The translations under genes were made by a program, and so were the position numbers. Below, piece by piece: positions 11,613 through 26,681 of a DNA stretch of 64,000 bases (positions are counted from its first letter, which is position 1; every line of letters begins with the position of its first letter). The notes under the pieces were generated by a model. It saw only the letters and a list, made by a program, of their open reading frames with translations, had not been told where the DNA came from and searched no databases. Where the stretch lies: NCBI GenBank assembly GCA_013398615.1, contig VZSR01003803.1, positions 10,208,072 through 10,272,071 of the forward strand. Reading direction: 5' to 3'. This stretch comes from Brachypodius melanocephalos (Eukaryota; Chordata; Aves; Passeriformes; Pycnonotidae).

Positions 11613-14600
11613 AAGTTATTTCTTAGGAATAGGAAAAAATTATTGATCTCATAATTTGCTAATTCACCAATAAATCGTTCCTTTAGTCAAGAAGGAACAA
11701 AGCTGCTTTCAGATCCAGAATCAATATACTTGGTTTTTTAATGTTTTTCATTTGCTATAGAAAAATATTTAAATGCCTCAGAAGTCACAAGATTGTTTAT
11801 TCAATACTGTTACTGTTTCTTCAGTATTTAAGATTAATATAAATTAATAAATCCCATCACTAAATGACCATTGAAGCTGCAGAGCAATTAAAAGGTAAAT
11901 AATTATGTGGTCATTTTCTGCAAAGAATACCGAAGAAAAACACTGGTGAAATTTTCAATGCAGATTTTTTTCTAAAAACAGTAAAGAGATCTGCAAGCTG
12001 TAATCAGGTCATACACCATTCTAAATATGCCTACCTTGGCCACATTCTCTATACATTTGGTTGCCCAGTTCCTGACAAGCCACAATTTAAATTAAATAAA
12101 AATGTATTTGAAAAGCTCATGAATCCTCTGGTAAAGGCTGCCAGTTGCAAAACTTGGAAATAATTTCCTCTGTGTCATTAGCTTCCATTTAGCAATTCCA
12201 GGAAAAAAAGTGGCATTGAGTTCTAAAGCACTATTTTAAAACAGAAACAATTTGCTTCACTGAATGTTTTGAGAAGACTGTAGTCTTGTGTTCAAAGGGA
12301 TGGACCACTTGTTTTATCTAAACACAGATATCAAAACTGTTTCTTTAGTCTGTGATTCTTTGAGTTGGTTCATGCCAGGAAACCCCTCCAAAATCCTGAC
12401 ACAGACACGTGTGCCACCTGCTTCTTGGATCTCAAACCTGATGACTGCACATTTCAACTCTGGTTATATTCAATCTGCATAAACTATTCACAACTCTGTG
12501 GCTTTGTTCCACCACCACTCAAGGCAGCTGCAGTCATTCTTGGCTTCTCGGCGCTTTCAACCTCCACAGTTTGGAGATTATTATTATCTATGGCTTCTGC
12601 TTGCAGCTATTTCAAATAACAATATCAAAGTGGTTTTCATCATTACAAAACCCTCTCCTCCTTCTCACTATTGCCCCTAGCAGAAGCTGAAGGACAAATC
12701 TATTTTCAGTGCTATCTGTTCAATTTGTTCTACCTCGTGAATTTGCCTGTGATTACTTTGGCCGTTGTTTTGCTGTTGTTCCTTCATTACTTAAAACAAC
12801 ATTAAAACTTTTAACTGAAAGTTTCATTTCACAACATTTCAAAAACCACCAAAATTCTCTTATCTTTTCTTACTGAAACAGGAACAACAGGGTGGTAATA
12901 ATTTGGCCTCATCACCCTGACAACAGTGCTTCTATTTTCGTATTTGTGTCATGGTAACACAAAAACTTTACCAGAGACTTCAGAAAAGCATTGAATTAAC
13001 TGTTCTACAAGCAGCAAAAACACAGGCAAAACAACAGGACCACCAATGACATTCTGATAGCAGCTATACTCAGTGAAGAAAAATGACTTCCAAGCATCAA
13101 CTTCCAAAATTACACCTCAGAAAGACAAATTCTGAGTCAGCCCTCAGAGTTAAATATGTATGGACATTGATGTATTGCTCCTGGCTCTGCTTCAGACAAA
13201 GAAAAGCTACTCTCTCCTTCACAGATGGACTTTATAGCCTGTCTCACACCACTGATCTCCCATAAGTGACAAGGAATCACAGGGAACAATCCGTGTTTCA
13301 CCCAGGGCTTTTGCAAGAGGAGATCATGATGCAAAATCACAGCTGTCAATGACATATGAGACTGCAGAGCCAGACAGCACTGGTTCCTGAGGAAGATGAT
13401 GTGCAGCCTGCGGGTCCATGACCTGCAGCAGCACAGGCTCTGCTGTGCTGAAGCCATGGGGCTTGGCAGGGTCAGTAGGAACAGAGAAGCATCAGGAAAA
13501 CACCCGGGATGTGGCCGGGGAGCTCGCCAGTTGGAGAAGCATGCTGTCATGACTCACTTTGTTGTACCACCCATGTGGCAAAACATGCAAGTTCTCCCAG
13601 CTGTGCTGAGGTACTGCCTGGTCCTCAAATTAAAAGCAAGAAGCAATGTGATTCGTCACTTTTTTACCTCGTTTTTCACTGTAGGTTAGTCTTTTGTTAT
13701 CTTGGTGCACGAGTACTATGAGGAAAGATGCCTGGGATAGGCAATATCCACCACAGGATGGCACAGCACACTGACAGCTCTCTCCAGTGCAAAGAAGCAT
13801 CCCCAGATCTCTAGAAGTAAGCTTTTCTGTCCATTCTTTTTCTTAATCTGCAGATTTCTGGGGTGATTGGATTAGATTTGGTAAAAAATTGTTCATCCAA
13901 CAAAACTAGAAAATATCGCTCACGAAAGTTGAGGCGATGCTCTCTAATTCAGTGAGTGGTAAAGGTTCTCAAAGCAGATGTGATTAAAAAGAGTCCAGTC
14001 CAGGTAGCACCCCTGACTGATGATTAGGGCCCACTGGTTCAGTGAGGTCCTCCTCTAAAGGAGCCACCTTCTCTACTGTGCCCTTCTGCTCAGAAGTGAA
14101 GGGAGGGAGAAAGGATCAAAATGCAGGCATGTCCTTGGGGCAAGTAAGAATGAGAAAGGGGAAGAATGAAGTGAACTGAGAAAAAATTAAGGCAGAGAAG
14201 CTGAAGTGTTGAGTTCTGCCTGTGGTCACCCCATTTGTGGTATTTAGACACCATAACTATAAATGATCCAGAAGAAAAGCAGTTTCTAGAAATTTACAGA
14301 AGAATGAGACTAAGGGATGTACTGAGACACACAGAAGATCCTGCAGAAACAAATCATGGGTGAAATGAGGTGTGTTCAAAGAGGTTCAGAAACAAAAAGA
14401 AGTTGTGAGCTCTCCCTGGAAAGTAAGAATTAGTGATGAAGGACAATGGAAGGTCTGTAAGGAAAACTTAGAGTAAATTGCAACTTTAGAAAAAAAGTGA
14501 CAAAATTATCTTAACAATTAGATTAATAAAGAGAAACTCAATGATACCCATTGTTCAACAACAGTCAGCATCTATCTATTGCATTCAGAGCTATGTGCAG

Positions 14601-17600
14601 ACAGGTAGCTGATAAGCAGATAAACTTGTATTTGTATATAGTAACAACAAAATATAATAACCTGAAAATCCTTTTTTTTCCTGCCACAAGCAATAGTACC
14701 TATATCCTCACTAACAATTGAATTTACAGGTATTACATTTCCTATACAAAGTGACACATATTTCAAGCAAATAAACTCCAAACTCAGAACATGCTGTATA
14801 ACAGAAATGGTGTTATGTAAGTTAGAGGCAAAAGAAAAATCATAGTTCTATTCAAAAAAATGCTGTGATACATATTCAAGGTTGTACACTTCAACTGATT
14901 AAATTTCATATCTCATGTAGCATTTTAGCACACTCCAATTTCTATAATTATAAGCATATTGATTTACACTTTGAAATATCTTTTTCTTGTACCATACTTT
15001 CATTTCGTCACATTGCTGGGTTTTAATTTAGTATCTGAATGATATTTATTAACACCTCCTAAGGATGCTGAAAAATACTTACAGCAGGCTGCTAGGAAGC
15101 CAGAGGCTGCATTTTTCTTACAGTAATGGTCAAACCACTGCTCTGTTTAGCTCTGGTGACCAGACATTAAAATAAAAGTTACTGACTTTGGAGAGCATGC
15201 AACAATGTAATCTGGGAATCATGCCTTGCATGAAACATTAAGCGCGGGCCAGTGTCTTTCAAGAAGGTTAGATGTGAATTGACCTTGTCTCTCCAGATAA
15301 TAACCCACACTCTGCTAGAAGAGCCAATTACCAATGTCAACAAGCTCTTTCATTTGGCAGTGCAGGCATTAACAAATCCACGTAGCTGCAATGTGAAGGC
15401 AGCAATATCCAAACTGGAAGTATGAGCAAATTTGACCACTGATGCCAGCTATTACTGGAACAGCTAAGAAATTAAGAAATAACTTTAATCATATTGAATT
15501 TTCTTTTCTGTTTTTGATGCAGTCCCATAAAGGCAGGCTATCCATGACAACAGTATTTTAAAGTCAGTAACAAAAGGTCAGATAGCCACCAAACTGTCTG
15601 ATCTCAAATGTAATAGTGTGATTCTTGCCCCTCAAAAAAGACATAAATTGAGTTTCTGAAGCTCAGTTGCCCACTACATATCAGTAGTTACAACCTTATC
15701 AGCTAAGTTAATACTAATGCAAAGCAACATATAAAATCTCTCTTGATTTTTTCTGACACATTTACCAGCTATAAATGAACAAGAAACATAAGATACTTAA
15801 AATTTCAAAAGTCTAAGGCTGTAATAATGACTTAGGTTAACTGCAGTTTGTTGCATTTACTTATTAAAAGCTGAAGTAAAACGGAAGCAGAAGAATATAT
15901 TTAATAAGTTATGTTTCATCAATACTCCTCTTCATCCTTCACCCAGCTCTGGAAACAGGCATTGCTGGGTGCATATTAGAAGAATGTCTGAGACACTGAC
16001 TTTTAAACGATCTCTCTAAAAAGTCACATAATCCTTTTTCAAATGAGACAGTAGTTACACCTTTGAAAAATCATGTGTCATCTGACATTCTTATGCGTAT
16101 GAGCATCCTGTTTGCTACTCATACCCACAAGAAAGTGTGCTGGACTTCATTACCATACTGTGCAAATTGTGCATTATCTTTATTTTTTCCACTTACCACA
16201 GAGGCCCGTCCTCATATCTCCATGTACAAGGGATTTAGCTAATAGCTAATCTGCTGCATACTGCAGTTAAGCAATTGTAAACAAAACACAAATCAACTAA
16301 CATTCATTGTAAATATTCTGCAATTCCTCCTTTGCCATTTTTATCTGAATGGCAAATTTTGATTCTGCAATTAAACACCAGGACACAAAACTTGAAATGC
16401 TCTCTCAGGCTGTCTCTTCCAAACCCCTCAGACTGGCTGGCTGTTTCCAAGCTAAATTTATCTTTATTGCACTTATGTAAGTACCAGCTTTATCCTTTTC
16501 TTCCCCTCCCAAGTTTGCTTCCTGCAGTAACTCTGAAGAGATGCTGTATCTCCTCTCAGCATCCATTTTATTACACTAAGCAAGCCAAGTTGTCTTGGCC
16601 CTTAGTAAAAAATGTCCTCTTCTCCCCCATTGTACCTGAACTCAGTCCAAGAAATACGTGGTTGGTCTGTACCATGGGGACCAGAACTGTACAAAGTATT
16701 GCAGAAAAGATGCAACTACAGCCTCACTGGTCACATGCCTCGTACACTGAGAAATTTTCTTTGCCCCTCTTCAATAACCAGTGATATGCCATTTAACAGC
16801 AAATACTTTTGCTATTAATCTCTACATGAGTGACCTCTTTGCTCATTTTTGGGCCGTTCCATGTCACTGCAAAACAATTCTGTTCTGCTCAAGGTCGTCT
16901 AGATTGCCTCTCTGGTACTCTGATTTTCCCATTCATGAGCAGTGCACTTCAGCATTGTGTGTGCTGCAAAAACCATTAAAATGTTACTCTGCAGGTTGTA
17001 CTCTAGACCCTAAAACATCCCCAAAATAAAACTGACCATAAGATCAACCTTTTAGAAACTCCTATCAGCAAGCTGTACCTGGCTGGATACTCCTGTACTA
17101 CAGGACATTGCCTGCCCTCTGACTGCCACGTGCCACCTCCTCCAGCACAGGGGATGGTTTCCTGCGTGACACTGAGTGAGATGCTCCTCTGAAGTCCAAC
17201 TACATTTGCTAGACAGCATTTCCTTCCATTCCAGACTATCCTTCAGTCTGGAATAAGTTTCTTTGACAAAGAGATGTGGAGTTTATTTTCTAGTTTCCGG
17301 CATCCTTAGCCACCTATTTTGCTGACAAGTGCCCTGTAAGCATTCCAGGTCAGACTTACAAGTGCGAAGTTGCCCTGGCCACTCTGCTGCTATGAATGCT
17401 ACAGCTGCCACGGCATTCACTGTCTCCATGTGAGCCCTGGCTCACCTTACTGCAATCCAGGGATGCAATCCAGGTGCCTCCCACTTACACTGCATCTGCT
17501 CCTCACTCCCTTTTTATTCCTGTCGTACATAAAGGAGACCTGCTTTCAGAAGTGACTCTTGGTGCCTTATGGTCTGCGGTGCCCATCTTTTGGCAGTGAC

Positions 17601-19695
17601 TGGAGAGGTCTGAAGGCAATTGGGCTCCTTGCTCACCTTGGGTCTGTGACTGAGCACACCTGGGCCATGCTGCCATCCCATTTTGCAGGGCTTGCTGCTC
17701 CCCCTGTGATGGCCCATGCTGGCTCTGCCAGGGCAGTGGGAAGCAAACATCGAGGGATGTCCTGATCAGAGCGATGCTGCACATCAAACTGGGAAATGAG
17801 CTTGGGAAGAGTGATCCCATGAGCCAAAACCTTGCTGTCAGGTCAGTACCTAGTGCCCTTGTGAGGACTTTGGTGAACTTCTGCCATGCTGACTGGCAGG
17901 GTTTTGGAAGCAGCCTCCCTGGTAATAGGTGATTCTGCCCTGAGCAAAACTGAAAAGCTGATACTTCACTTGCCCGGTAGTGTCCAGGTGGGCAAAAAAT
18001 TCTTTCAGAGTTAACAGAAGGCAGTGACAGCTGGTTATTTCAGGTCCTCCTTCTTGGTGTGACTCATACCAAATGGGAATGTACTGAAAGGCCCCAGTAC
18101 TAGGGATAGAAGGAAAAATATTAATGAGAAAAAACCTCCTAGGAGCAAGCTATTAATTTTCTGACTTCTTTCCACTGGGGTTTCTACACATTTGTAATAG
18201 ATTTAAACATGGTCTATAATCAGAGAAAAATAATCATTAACAAATACAGTGTAATTTCATTTAATATTCCAAGTTTTCCACTGTTCTACCAGCAGGACCC
18301 GGTAAATGCTTGGACATGCACACTTACATTTTCAGATGTAATTTGGGAGAAACATGGAAGCAATAATAATAATAACGAAAAACTCCAATGGAGCTAAGCA
18401 AATTTAATTCTAAAGCTGAGTACACAATATAGAAGGTTATTGGTAAGGGACATTAGCTATCCTAGCAGCAATCCCAGCCTATTGATTTTTTGTGAAGGAT
18501 CCATTTGTTTTTGAGCTCTCTGTCAGAGGATGATGTTTAATTCTGCAGTAAGCATGCAGAAGGAGCATGTGTTATGTTTCACAGATAATGCAAAACAAAG
18601 CAGTTGTTCACCCTCCTGCTTTGACTGGAAGGCATTGCGTCTTTTAGGACAACAAAAAAAGACTCCTATCCAAGCTTTCTAAGATGTTCAATAATCATGA
18701 AAATAGCGAGAAAACCTAATCTTTGAAGAATAAAAGAACCATTTTCTCTTAGCATTTCCAGTTTTTTGATGTGTTCAAAAGCAGTCGATTTACTGCACAT
18801 GGCACAGGATACTGCTTACTGGGGATTTCGTTTAACTTGAGTTTTATCAAACAGCTAAATCAAGGAAAAAAACCCAGACTATTCCAACTGAACTTCCAGA
18901 TCCAGATCTATTCCTCAAAAACACCACTGCTGTTAAAGCTAAAAACAAGTACTTTAGGAGCAGTTATGCTTCTCATTTCTCTTAGGTATAATTTTACAAA
19001 TATCAATCGTAAGTGACACTATGAGTAAAGACCAGGTTAAAAAAACCACACTGGCCACATTTTGCAAACAATATAACTAAACCATGTTATCAGTTTTGGG
19101 ATCAGCTTGCCAAAAAATGGCCTGGAAAATCCTTCTAAACACCAAACTGAGCCCATAATCTCAGGACCGGGAGGGTGTGTACTGGGCCACAATTAGTGCG
19201 TGACACAATTTATTTGAAATCTGATTAAATATAAGCATAAGCAAATAGACTAAGGATGGCTGTAAAATTATAACAGGATAAGTATTTTCAAGCTATGAAA
19301 ATCAAGACAAACAGTTTAATTCAGTTTCATACTAATGACCTGGAAAAAGTCACAGAAAATTGAAACTGGTAAAAAAAAAAGAAAAAAAAAGAAGTTGTAA
19401 ACATCAGTTAATACAAAGAAATATGGTAAGATTACCAGAGGTCAGAAGCAGTGGCAGGTAAGAAAAACAAGCTTTCACTTTAAAGAATGTAAGTAGAGAA
19501 AAAGGTACGAGCCATAAACTCTGTTTGATGGCACACATGAACTCAGCAAGGAACTAGTGCCAGGAGCCTGGATGGAACAAAGATAAAAAACCATGACTTT
19601 AATTTGAAATGTGACACAGTGGCACAGCATGGAGGGTGACTTATGCCTGCACACACAGAGGTCTTCCCCAGGGCACAAGGAGATGCTTCCCCATA

Positions 19696-19757
19696 CCAAG
19701 GGGACACCCACTACCACAAATCACCGCCAAGGGGATACCACATCACCACAAACCACC
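19696..19757. repeat. Two-copy 31-bp tandem repeat
   Basis: Two diverged copies begin with CCAAGGGGAYACC-type sequence at 19696 and 19727 and share TCACCACAAA/CTACCACAAA cores. A partial third similarity (CCCAGGGGACC) follows at about 19765. Intronic; no coding potential is supported. Confidence 0.6.
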
Positions 19758-21871
19758 TCCTCCCAGGGGACCATGGGCACAGGTAGGGCCTCTCCTCACT
19801 GGCAGGGATGTGTGAACATTTGCACATCCTCACCATCTTCCCATGGGTGCAGAACAGGGTTATGTTTAGGAAAAAAGCAACATTAGTGGGTGCAAGCAGC
19901 TCTTCTGGAAACTGAAGATGGGTATTCTCAAGACAACAGGCACAGTTATTTTTAACCTACATGGGTGCAATATCAGTTTCAATATAAATTGCAGGAAGGA
20001 GCTACATAGCCCATCTATGGAGATGCCAAGGTGACAGCAACCCCCTGCCACCCTGGCCTTGCAGTGCTGGTCTGGGCAGGCCAGGCTTTTCAGCTGCCCA
20101 CCTCCATCAGCAGTGCAGGCTTATGAGGAGAAAACACTGGGGAGGGCTCTCACACGCTCCAGCAGAAAGACTTTGCTCTGTAGTATAAACACTCTGAGTC
20201 TTTCCTGAACAGCATTTTTAAAGTACCAAACTCACAGACTGTTTAGTTTCTACTGCTGGATTTTAGCACAGCCCTCCTGGCCGCCGTGTCCCTCTCTGTC
20301 CACCTTGTCCAGGAGGACGAGACCTGGACTGCACCAGCAGCAGCCCAGCACCCACACAATAGTCCAGGTTGCAGCAGCTGGTATTACAAGCGTTGTCTCT
20401 GCTTTTAATCTATTCCTTAATGCACCTGGAAAATGGACCTGAACCAGCACTGAGCTAGCACTGTCAGCACACAAAGTTGCTGCTAAGGTGAGAAAACTGA
20501 GTGCTTATTTTCACATATTTCTGATGGAGATAAATAACGCGTATAGGGAGCAGAGTGTCCTATTTTCTGCTGCCTTACATTATCTTCTCTGAGTTGGTTT
20601 TTTTGCTCTTTCTTCAGAGCTTAATAATGCCAATTTTTCTATATACACTCATGCATAAGCAAAAAGAGGTGGAAGGCCTGAATCAGAACATGACTGATAC
20701 ATTCAGGTTCTTACCTAACCATCAGCACAAGATAAGCACACAAGACCTTGTGTACACCATGCCTGCTTAGAGGAGAGGCAGCTCAGAGATAATGCACACA
20801 TGTAAGTACCGTGCACATTTTGAAACAGGATCTCATTTCTAGTCAGGCACAAAAGTTCCACCTCATCTGTAATAACCACCAATTGCTTTGTGCTTGGTTT
20901 ACGTTCCCACATCAACACAGCAGTCCCAATTTCTTGTGGAGAAAACAAAGTTTTCAGCAGCCTGTTTCTATCACTAGTGCCCTCTTCGGCATGCAACACA
21001 AACCACACAGAGCAGTCAGACTACTTGTTCTCATGATATTCAGGTTCTTTCAAGATTTTTTTGTTTCAAGTTTATTGGACAGACCTTGGTGTGACATAAA
21101 TTTTTGCAGTCCCAAGGTGGTGTTTTTTACCCTGCCTTACAGCAGTGGAAATATTAGTCTCATACTTCCTAAGCTGTTTTCTCAAGTTTCAGGGTTCTTT
21201 TGTTATTTTCATTTTACTGTCCTCAAAGATAAAATTATTTTTCAAACTTACCAACAAGTCTGCAAACATTGAATCCCAGGGCTCAAAAATGCCATTAACT
21301 GTGTAACTCACAGTTTTGTCAGGAGTGACAAGAAAATGAAAGAAAATATTATCTCCATGTCAGAACTTCTGGGCTACATCCATATTAAGTGGTAAAATGA
21401 GGTAGAGATTGATCAGATATGGTGGGAATCATGCCTTCAGACAGAACTATTACCCTGTAAAACAGAGTAGCCACAACAAACTGCACATTGGAAACAGCCT
21501 GGGGCCTGTGCTAGGTCCAAACTAGCCATGCTAAAAATGTGATGTGTGCAAACAACCTTGTGCCTATGACCTGACTCACATACATCCCATTGAAAAGTCT
21601 CTGCTGACAATTCTAGATACACAGACTTCCTTATTAGAGGGTCTGATCCTGCAGGAGCTTGCATTTAGGCTTCATTTATATTGTTGATGCCTGGACAACA
21701 ACGGTGCCAAGAATCAGGAACACACAATGAGACAACACAGTGCTTGATTCCTACAGTCTAAGGAAAACTTTATTACTGTTTTTTAAAGAACATGACCTAA
21801 GGAATACATCAGGACACAAATATTGATTGAAAGGAAGCATTTTTATAGCTGCCAAGATCAGAAGTATTATT

Positions 21872-21896
21872 AAAAAAAAAAAAAAAACAAAAAAAC
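21872..21896. repeat. Poly(A) tract
   Basis: Sixteen uninterrupted A bases, one C, then a further A run. No retroposed gene body is recognisable immediately before it on the plus strand, so it is reported only as a simple repeat. Confidence 0.85.
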
Positions 21897-22262
21897 CCAA
21901 AGGCTTCTTCAGGTTAGGAAAGGCACCTGGAAAATAAGTTTTATCTGTCACAAAACACCATTTTGTACAAATAAGCTATATTCCTGAACAAAAACTATTA
22001 AAATTAAAAAAAACCCCTGTTGTTATATGTCACAGAAAAACTGGATGCTATTTGATTCTACTGAAAATGATTTAAAAACAAGATACACTATTTCCATGAA
22101 CCTAAAAGCTATTTCTAGCTTTCAGTGCTACAGATGAGTTGCAAAATCTGACCCTGTGTTGTTACAGGCTCAGACCTTCTCTAATTAAGCTCTGACTAGT
22201 TATCAAACTAACAATTGAGGAAAACAGAACTGCACTTTTCTTGATATTACAAGAGATAGGAA

Positions 22263-22277
22263 TTTTTTTTTTTTTTT
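22263..22277. repeat. Poly(T) tract
   Basis: Fifteen T bases in intron 3. No associated retroposon body was recognised. Confidence 0.85.
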
Positions 22278-25200
22278 GGAATGCTATGTATGCTCAAAAT
22301 CAGTCCAATGGGGAGAGAAATCTGTGGGTTGGAAAACAGAGACAAAGCTCAGCAACATGCAGGGCGTTATTTGATGTAACAGTGCCATTTAGCCAAAAAT
22401 TTTCAACTAAGATTTATCCTATCAAGTCTAAAAATGACAAGAACCCTGCAACTAATAAAAGATGTGTGTGTAGACATACACGTGTAAGGGCAAACCAGAA
22501 ACACTCTGCCACGTCTGTCACTTGTTTTATTATGAAGACATGCATGGACTTTATTGAGTGCTCAGGGCAAAACCAAAGGTTGTAAATTTAATAAAGACAT
22601 ATGCATAGAAAACACGAGTCAGATTTACACAGCACCATGACTGTCTTTGGAAATGTGTGTAGAGTGTGAAGGTTATTGAAGCCAGAACTACTGTGCTGAG
22701 CAAACAACAGCAGCAGACTGCAAGCAAACTAGCTTCCCCAGCAGGGAGGAAGGACCTTCTCTGATGACCTGTGCCTGGGGCTACAGAGTCAGAACAATAC
22801 CAAGAATTGTTAAAAGGAAGTGTGGAGATGCCGAGAGCTCCAGCCATCATGCCACCTAAGAAGGAAGGGGGTGGGATGAGAATAGGGACAAGCTTTCTCA
22901 CACCCACCAGACCAGTGTGGTCTGAAGCTGATTTTTGTTCTTTCTGCTGCCTGGTTTGGAATCTGGGATTGTTGTTCTCTATTTTGTAGGCATGCAATTT
23001 CTTACACTAGAGAGGACCTAGGTAAATTTGGCAGGCACAAGAAAAGTGAGCACTTGGATAAAACAGCATGGCAGACAAACCTCTTTGGTCATCACTCTTG
23101 GTCTGGCCATGCAGCCCACCTTGCTCCCACAGTGTCCCAGCTTGGACCCTGGAACATCACCACCTGCTTCTGTACTGTCTTTTGGAAGTTAATTTCATGG
23201 CATTTTACAATTGATGTGCCTGTCTTTGAGGTGGGAAGGTCTCAGGCTGTGAGAAGATGTTAGGGCAGTGGTGGAGCCTTGACTGGAAGACAGCATCCTG
23301 CCTGAGGTCATGATGCTGCATCCAAACCCATGGAAAATGCAACTGCAAGCACAACCATCTTCACTGAGGACATGCAAAAATCACTAATGGTATCATAACC
23401 CAACACAAGGAAAATTTGCTGTGGAAAGATGCAACCTAATGTGTTTTTAGATTACACGCTGAATGGAAGGAGGAGCCTAGGAAACCTGGGAGCCCAAAGA
23501 CAGACCGGGCTGACAAAAGAAAATCCATTAAAGGACAGATTCCCAGTGTGACGGCAGACAGGCTGGAAACTGTCACGCACACCTGCCTAAGCAGGGTACC
23601 TGGCAGGTAACATTGATGCCAAAATGATTTTTGATGACATCACCACTCATAACACAGCCCTGGTGATGCCTGAATCACCAGGCTCAGTTCCATTCACTAC
23701 CATAGAGACACTGTAGAAAGTTAGGGAAATCTGGGGCAGTTCTGATAAGAACATCAAAAACTCTGAGGGGATTAAATAACCTGATTTTTTGGGTAAGATT
23801 AAAAGCTAAATATGGACAGCATTGCTTGACTAAGCAAAAAGCAAAGAAGTGTGAAAGCACACTGCAAATATCTAAGGGAGATATACACCCACAACAAAAA
23901 GAACAGATTTCTTTAACATAAATCAAGAAGGAATATAATTGCAGGCAATGGTATGGCATTAAAAAAAAAAAGAAATTAAAACTCACTATGAAAGAAAAAA
24001 ATGTCTTTGCAACAGTGAGTAGTCCATGGTTAAATGTTCTGTATGTACTTGTTATATTTAAAGATTATACTAGATGATCAAGCAAATCATTTACAATACA
24101 CAAAATTCTTGTCTTGAAGGAAAGTTGATTGAATGACCTCACATCAGAATTCTATGTTTGTCTGCACTAGACATTACTGGGGGGGGAAGCCTAAATTTAG
24201 ATTCAGTAATCTTAAAACAATCAGTATCATCTGATCCAGAGATGTAAGTAGTTTACAGCAGTTACAGCTGTTGCAACAAACAAGGCAAAGATTTATTATG
24301 TAAGCAATTAAACACCCATTATACACAATGCATTGTGTTCCCTGCCTTGCCAAGAATGACAAAACCACACTGAACAGTGCTAAGGCTGTTCAGACCCTGC
24401 AACCCAAACTTGGCTAGAACTGTATAAGAGCAGGATTGTGCTGTCAGGCTTTGCAAGGTGCTGACACACAGTCAAATTAACAGTATTGCAGGAGTGCAGA
24501 ACATGAAGTTGTGCCTTGGAGCCCCTCTCTACACAAGGCTGTGAAGACACGCAATCTTTGTTTTGATTTAAAAGACAACTTGCAACCAACACCTGCTGTG
24601 ATAGATTTTCACAAGTTCCTCAGTGCAGTTGGAGGTCTAGCATGTTTCAATGCACCATATCACTTTTGGTATTTGCCTCTGACAGACTTCCAGAGGAAGC
24701 AGACTGACTTCCTACTCTTCTCTAACACGGTACACTTAAATTAAGCTGTGCACCTTCATCTTTTGTAGAAAATCTAGAGCAGAAGCTGCTCAACAGGAAG
24801 AGGGCCTGGAAAGAAGAGGCCATTTCCTCATCCTTTGTGGCCATGGTAGTAGGTCAGAGTAGTGTTGCCACACTGAAGAACCAGGTTAATTAATACCTCT
24901 TTGCAGCATTGCAATAGAATGCTTCCAATTAAACTTTTTACAGAATCAAGCATGGCACCTCTCTTCTCCCAGCAAATCTGCCATTTTAACTAAACTTTTA
25001 GAAAACACTCTCCAGATTTACCAAACCAAAGTAAGTTTTTTGTATGTTATGATCATTTCACACGCCAACATTCTCCAAGCGTTGCTGAAGTTGAAATAAA
25101 GGACAGAACATGCATTTACAGAGACAGCATTAGATCCTCAAGTCAACAGTCTAAAACAGTCCTGCTTTTCAAACAAACAGCTAATGTGATCAACAGCTGA

Positions 25201-26233
25201 ATGAGTGCTGTTAAAAAAGTTTGACAGTGTAAATGCACCTCAAGTCCATGCATACTGATGTGCTCTTCAGGGTTAACAGGAGAGAATGGCCGGATTTAAC
25301 CCTCTTTAGTGCAGATATAAAAGAGGATCACGAGTTTACCAGCAGCACTGACTGGTGTTTATGGCAGGCTCAGTTCTCTACTGCATTTCCCATCTCTCCT
25401 TCTGGTGTCTTCTTAATGGTCAACTCCAAGCAGACAAATTAGCTATGGGAACTTTCTATGTCTTCTAACAGAAACTGAATTAAAGCTGTAACTCGTCTGT
25501 CTCCTGTAGAGTGTCAAAACACCAGGCCCAAGCTATCATATTTTCTGTTTCTTTGCACAGACACAGGAAGAAAAGTCAGGGAACAGGATGGTCTTTGCCC
25601 TCTCCCAGGTTATGCTCATTGTGGCACATAAAATGTACCCCTCCATTTCATGCACTACGGTTTTTGGTGTTGGATCCATTCCAACTTTCTGCTACCTACA
25701 CATATTTAATGTTAATTAAAAATATTGCTTTACAGATACCAGGAAAAAGCTGTCCAACACACCTGGTAAGTAGAATTATGGATTTTAACACTGGCAAACT
25801 CTAAAAAAGTCTTAAGTATTACATATTTTTTAAAACTGACTGATTTACCCAGAGTAGTTTTAATAAAAATATCTTGCATACCTTCCATCCATTTTCTAAC
25901 CAAAATTCATTCTAAAGATTTCCAGAATACTAGAAATCATTGCTTTATTTCCCTAATTAAAACAACTTCATAAGATTTTCCCAAGTTTGGGAATGGGTTT
26001 AATTTTTCACTTGTCCAATAGAACAATTTTGCCACAACGAGTATCATGAACTCTGGCTCACTGAGAGTCTACTTTTCACGTATTTTGTATATTTTTTTTT
26101 AACAGAGATTGCTGAATGTAACTGACATTTGAGGAACAGGGAAAAGATTAGCTTTCGTATTGAATTTTTTTTTATGTATCCAGATATAATATGACTAAAA
26201 TGTGACTATGAACCAAGAACCAGTATGGGCATG

Positions 26234-26681
26234 TGTCCTGGTTTCGGCTAGGGTAGAGCTAATTTCTTCCCAGTAGCTGTAACAATGTCGATTTGGAAAT
26301 AGAATGGTGTTGGTAACACACAGATTTAGGTTTTTGCTAAGTCATGTTTATCCTAAGTCAAGAACTCTTTTTTCTCTCCCAGTCTCATCCTTTGCCAGTG
26401 AGAAGGCATGCAAAAGAAACTGGGAGGGAGCTGGGACAGCTGACCCAAACTGACCAAAGGGAACTTCCGCACCACAGAACATCACTTTTCGTTTACTGTT
26501 TGTTATCATCATTGTTACTGTATTTTACTTTATTTTCAACTATTAAACTGTTCCTATCTCAACATACAAGTTTTCCTTTGATTCTCTTCCCCATTCCACC
26601 AGGGTGGCGGGGTGGAGAGAGGAGGGGGGTGAGTAAGCGGCTGTGTGGTGCTGAATTCCCATCTGGGCTTAAACCACAACA
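26234..26681 (+). mobile_element. Solo LTR of an avian ERVL-type endogenous retrovirus
   Basis: The element begins TGTCCTGGTTTCGGCT and ends TTAAACCACAACA. These are the typical terminal sequences of an abundant avian ERVL-like LTR, and TG...CA ends are present. Both sides carry the same 5-bp sequence GCATG (26229-26233 and 26682-26686), a perfect target-site duplication of the length expected for this class. An ATTAAA polyadenylation-type signal lies at 26542-26547. No internal retroviral sequence is present on either side, so this is a solo LTR left by LTR-LTR recombination. The part expected to hold the TATA box looks short compared with the family pattern I remember. Orientation is opposite to PDGFD. 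The family name is not certain without a library search. Confidence 0.9.

Noticed and set aside
16332..16784. 150-codon plus-strand frame
   Set aside because: It overlaps a stretch with faint old-repeat similarity; the translation has no recognisable motif.
20811..21272. 153-codon plus-strand frame, the longest in the window
   Set aside because: Composition is that of translated AT-rich intron (Phe, Ser, Gln, His), with no family resemblance and antisense to PDGFD.
22551..22997. 148-codon minus-strand frame inside intron 3
   Set aside because: I see no domain, and it is not flanked by convincing splice sites in phase with exons 3 and 4, which join directly in frame.
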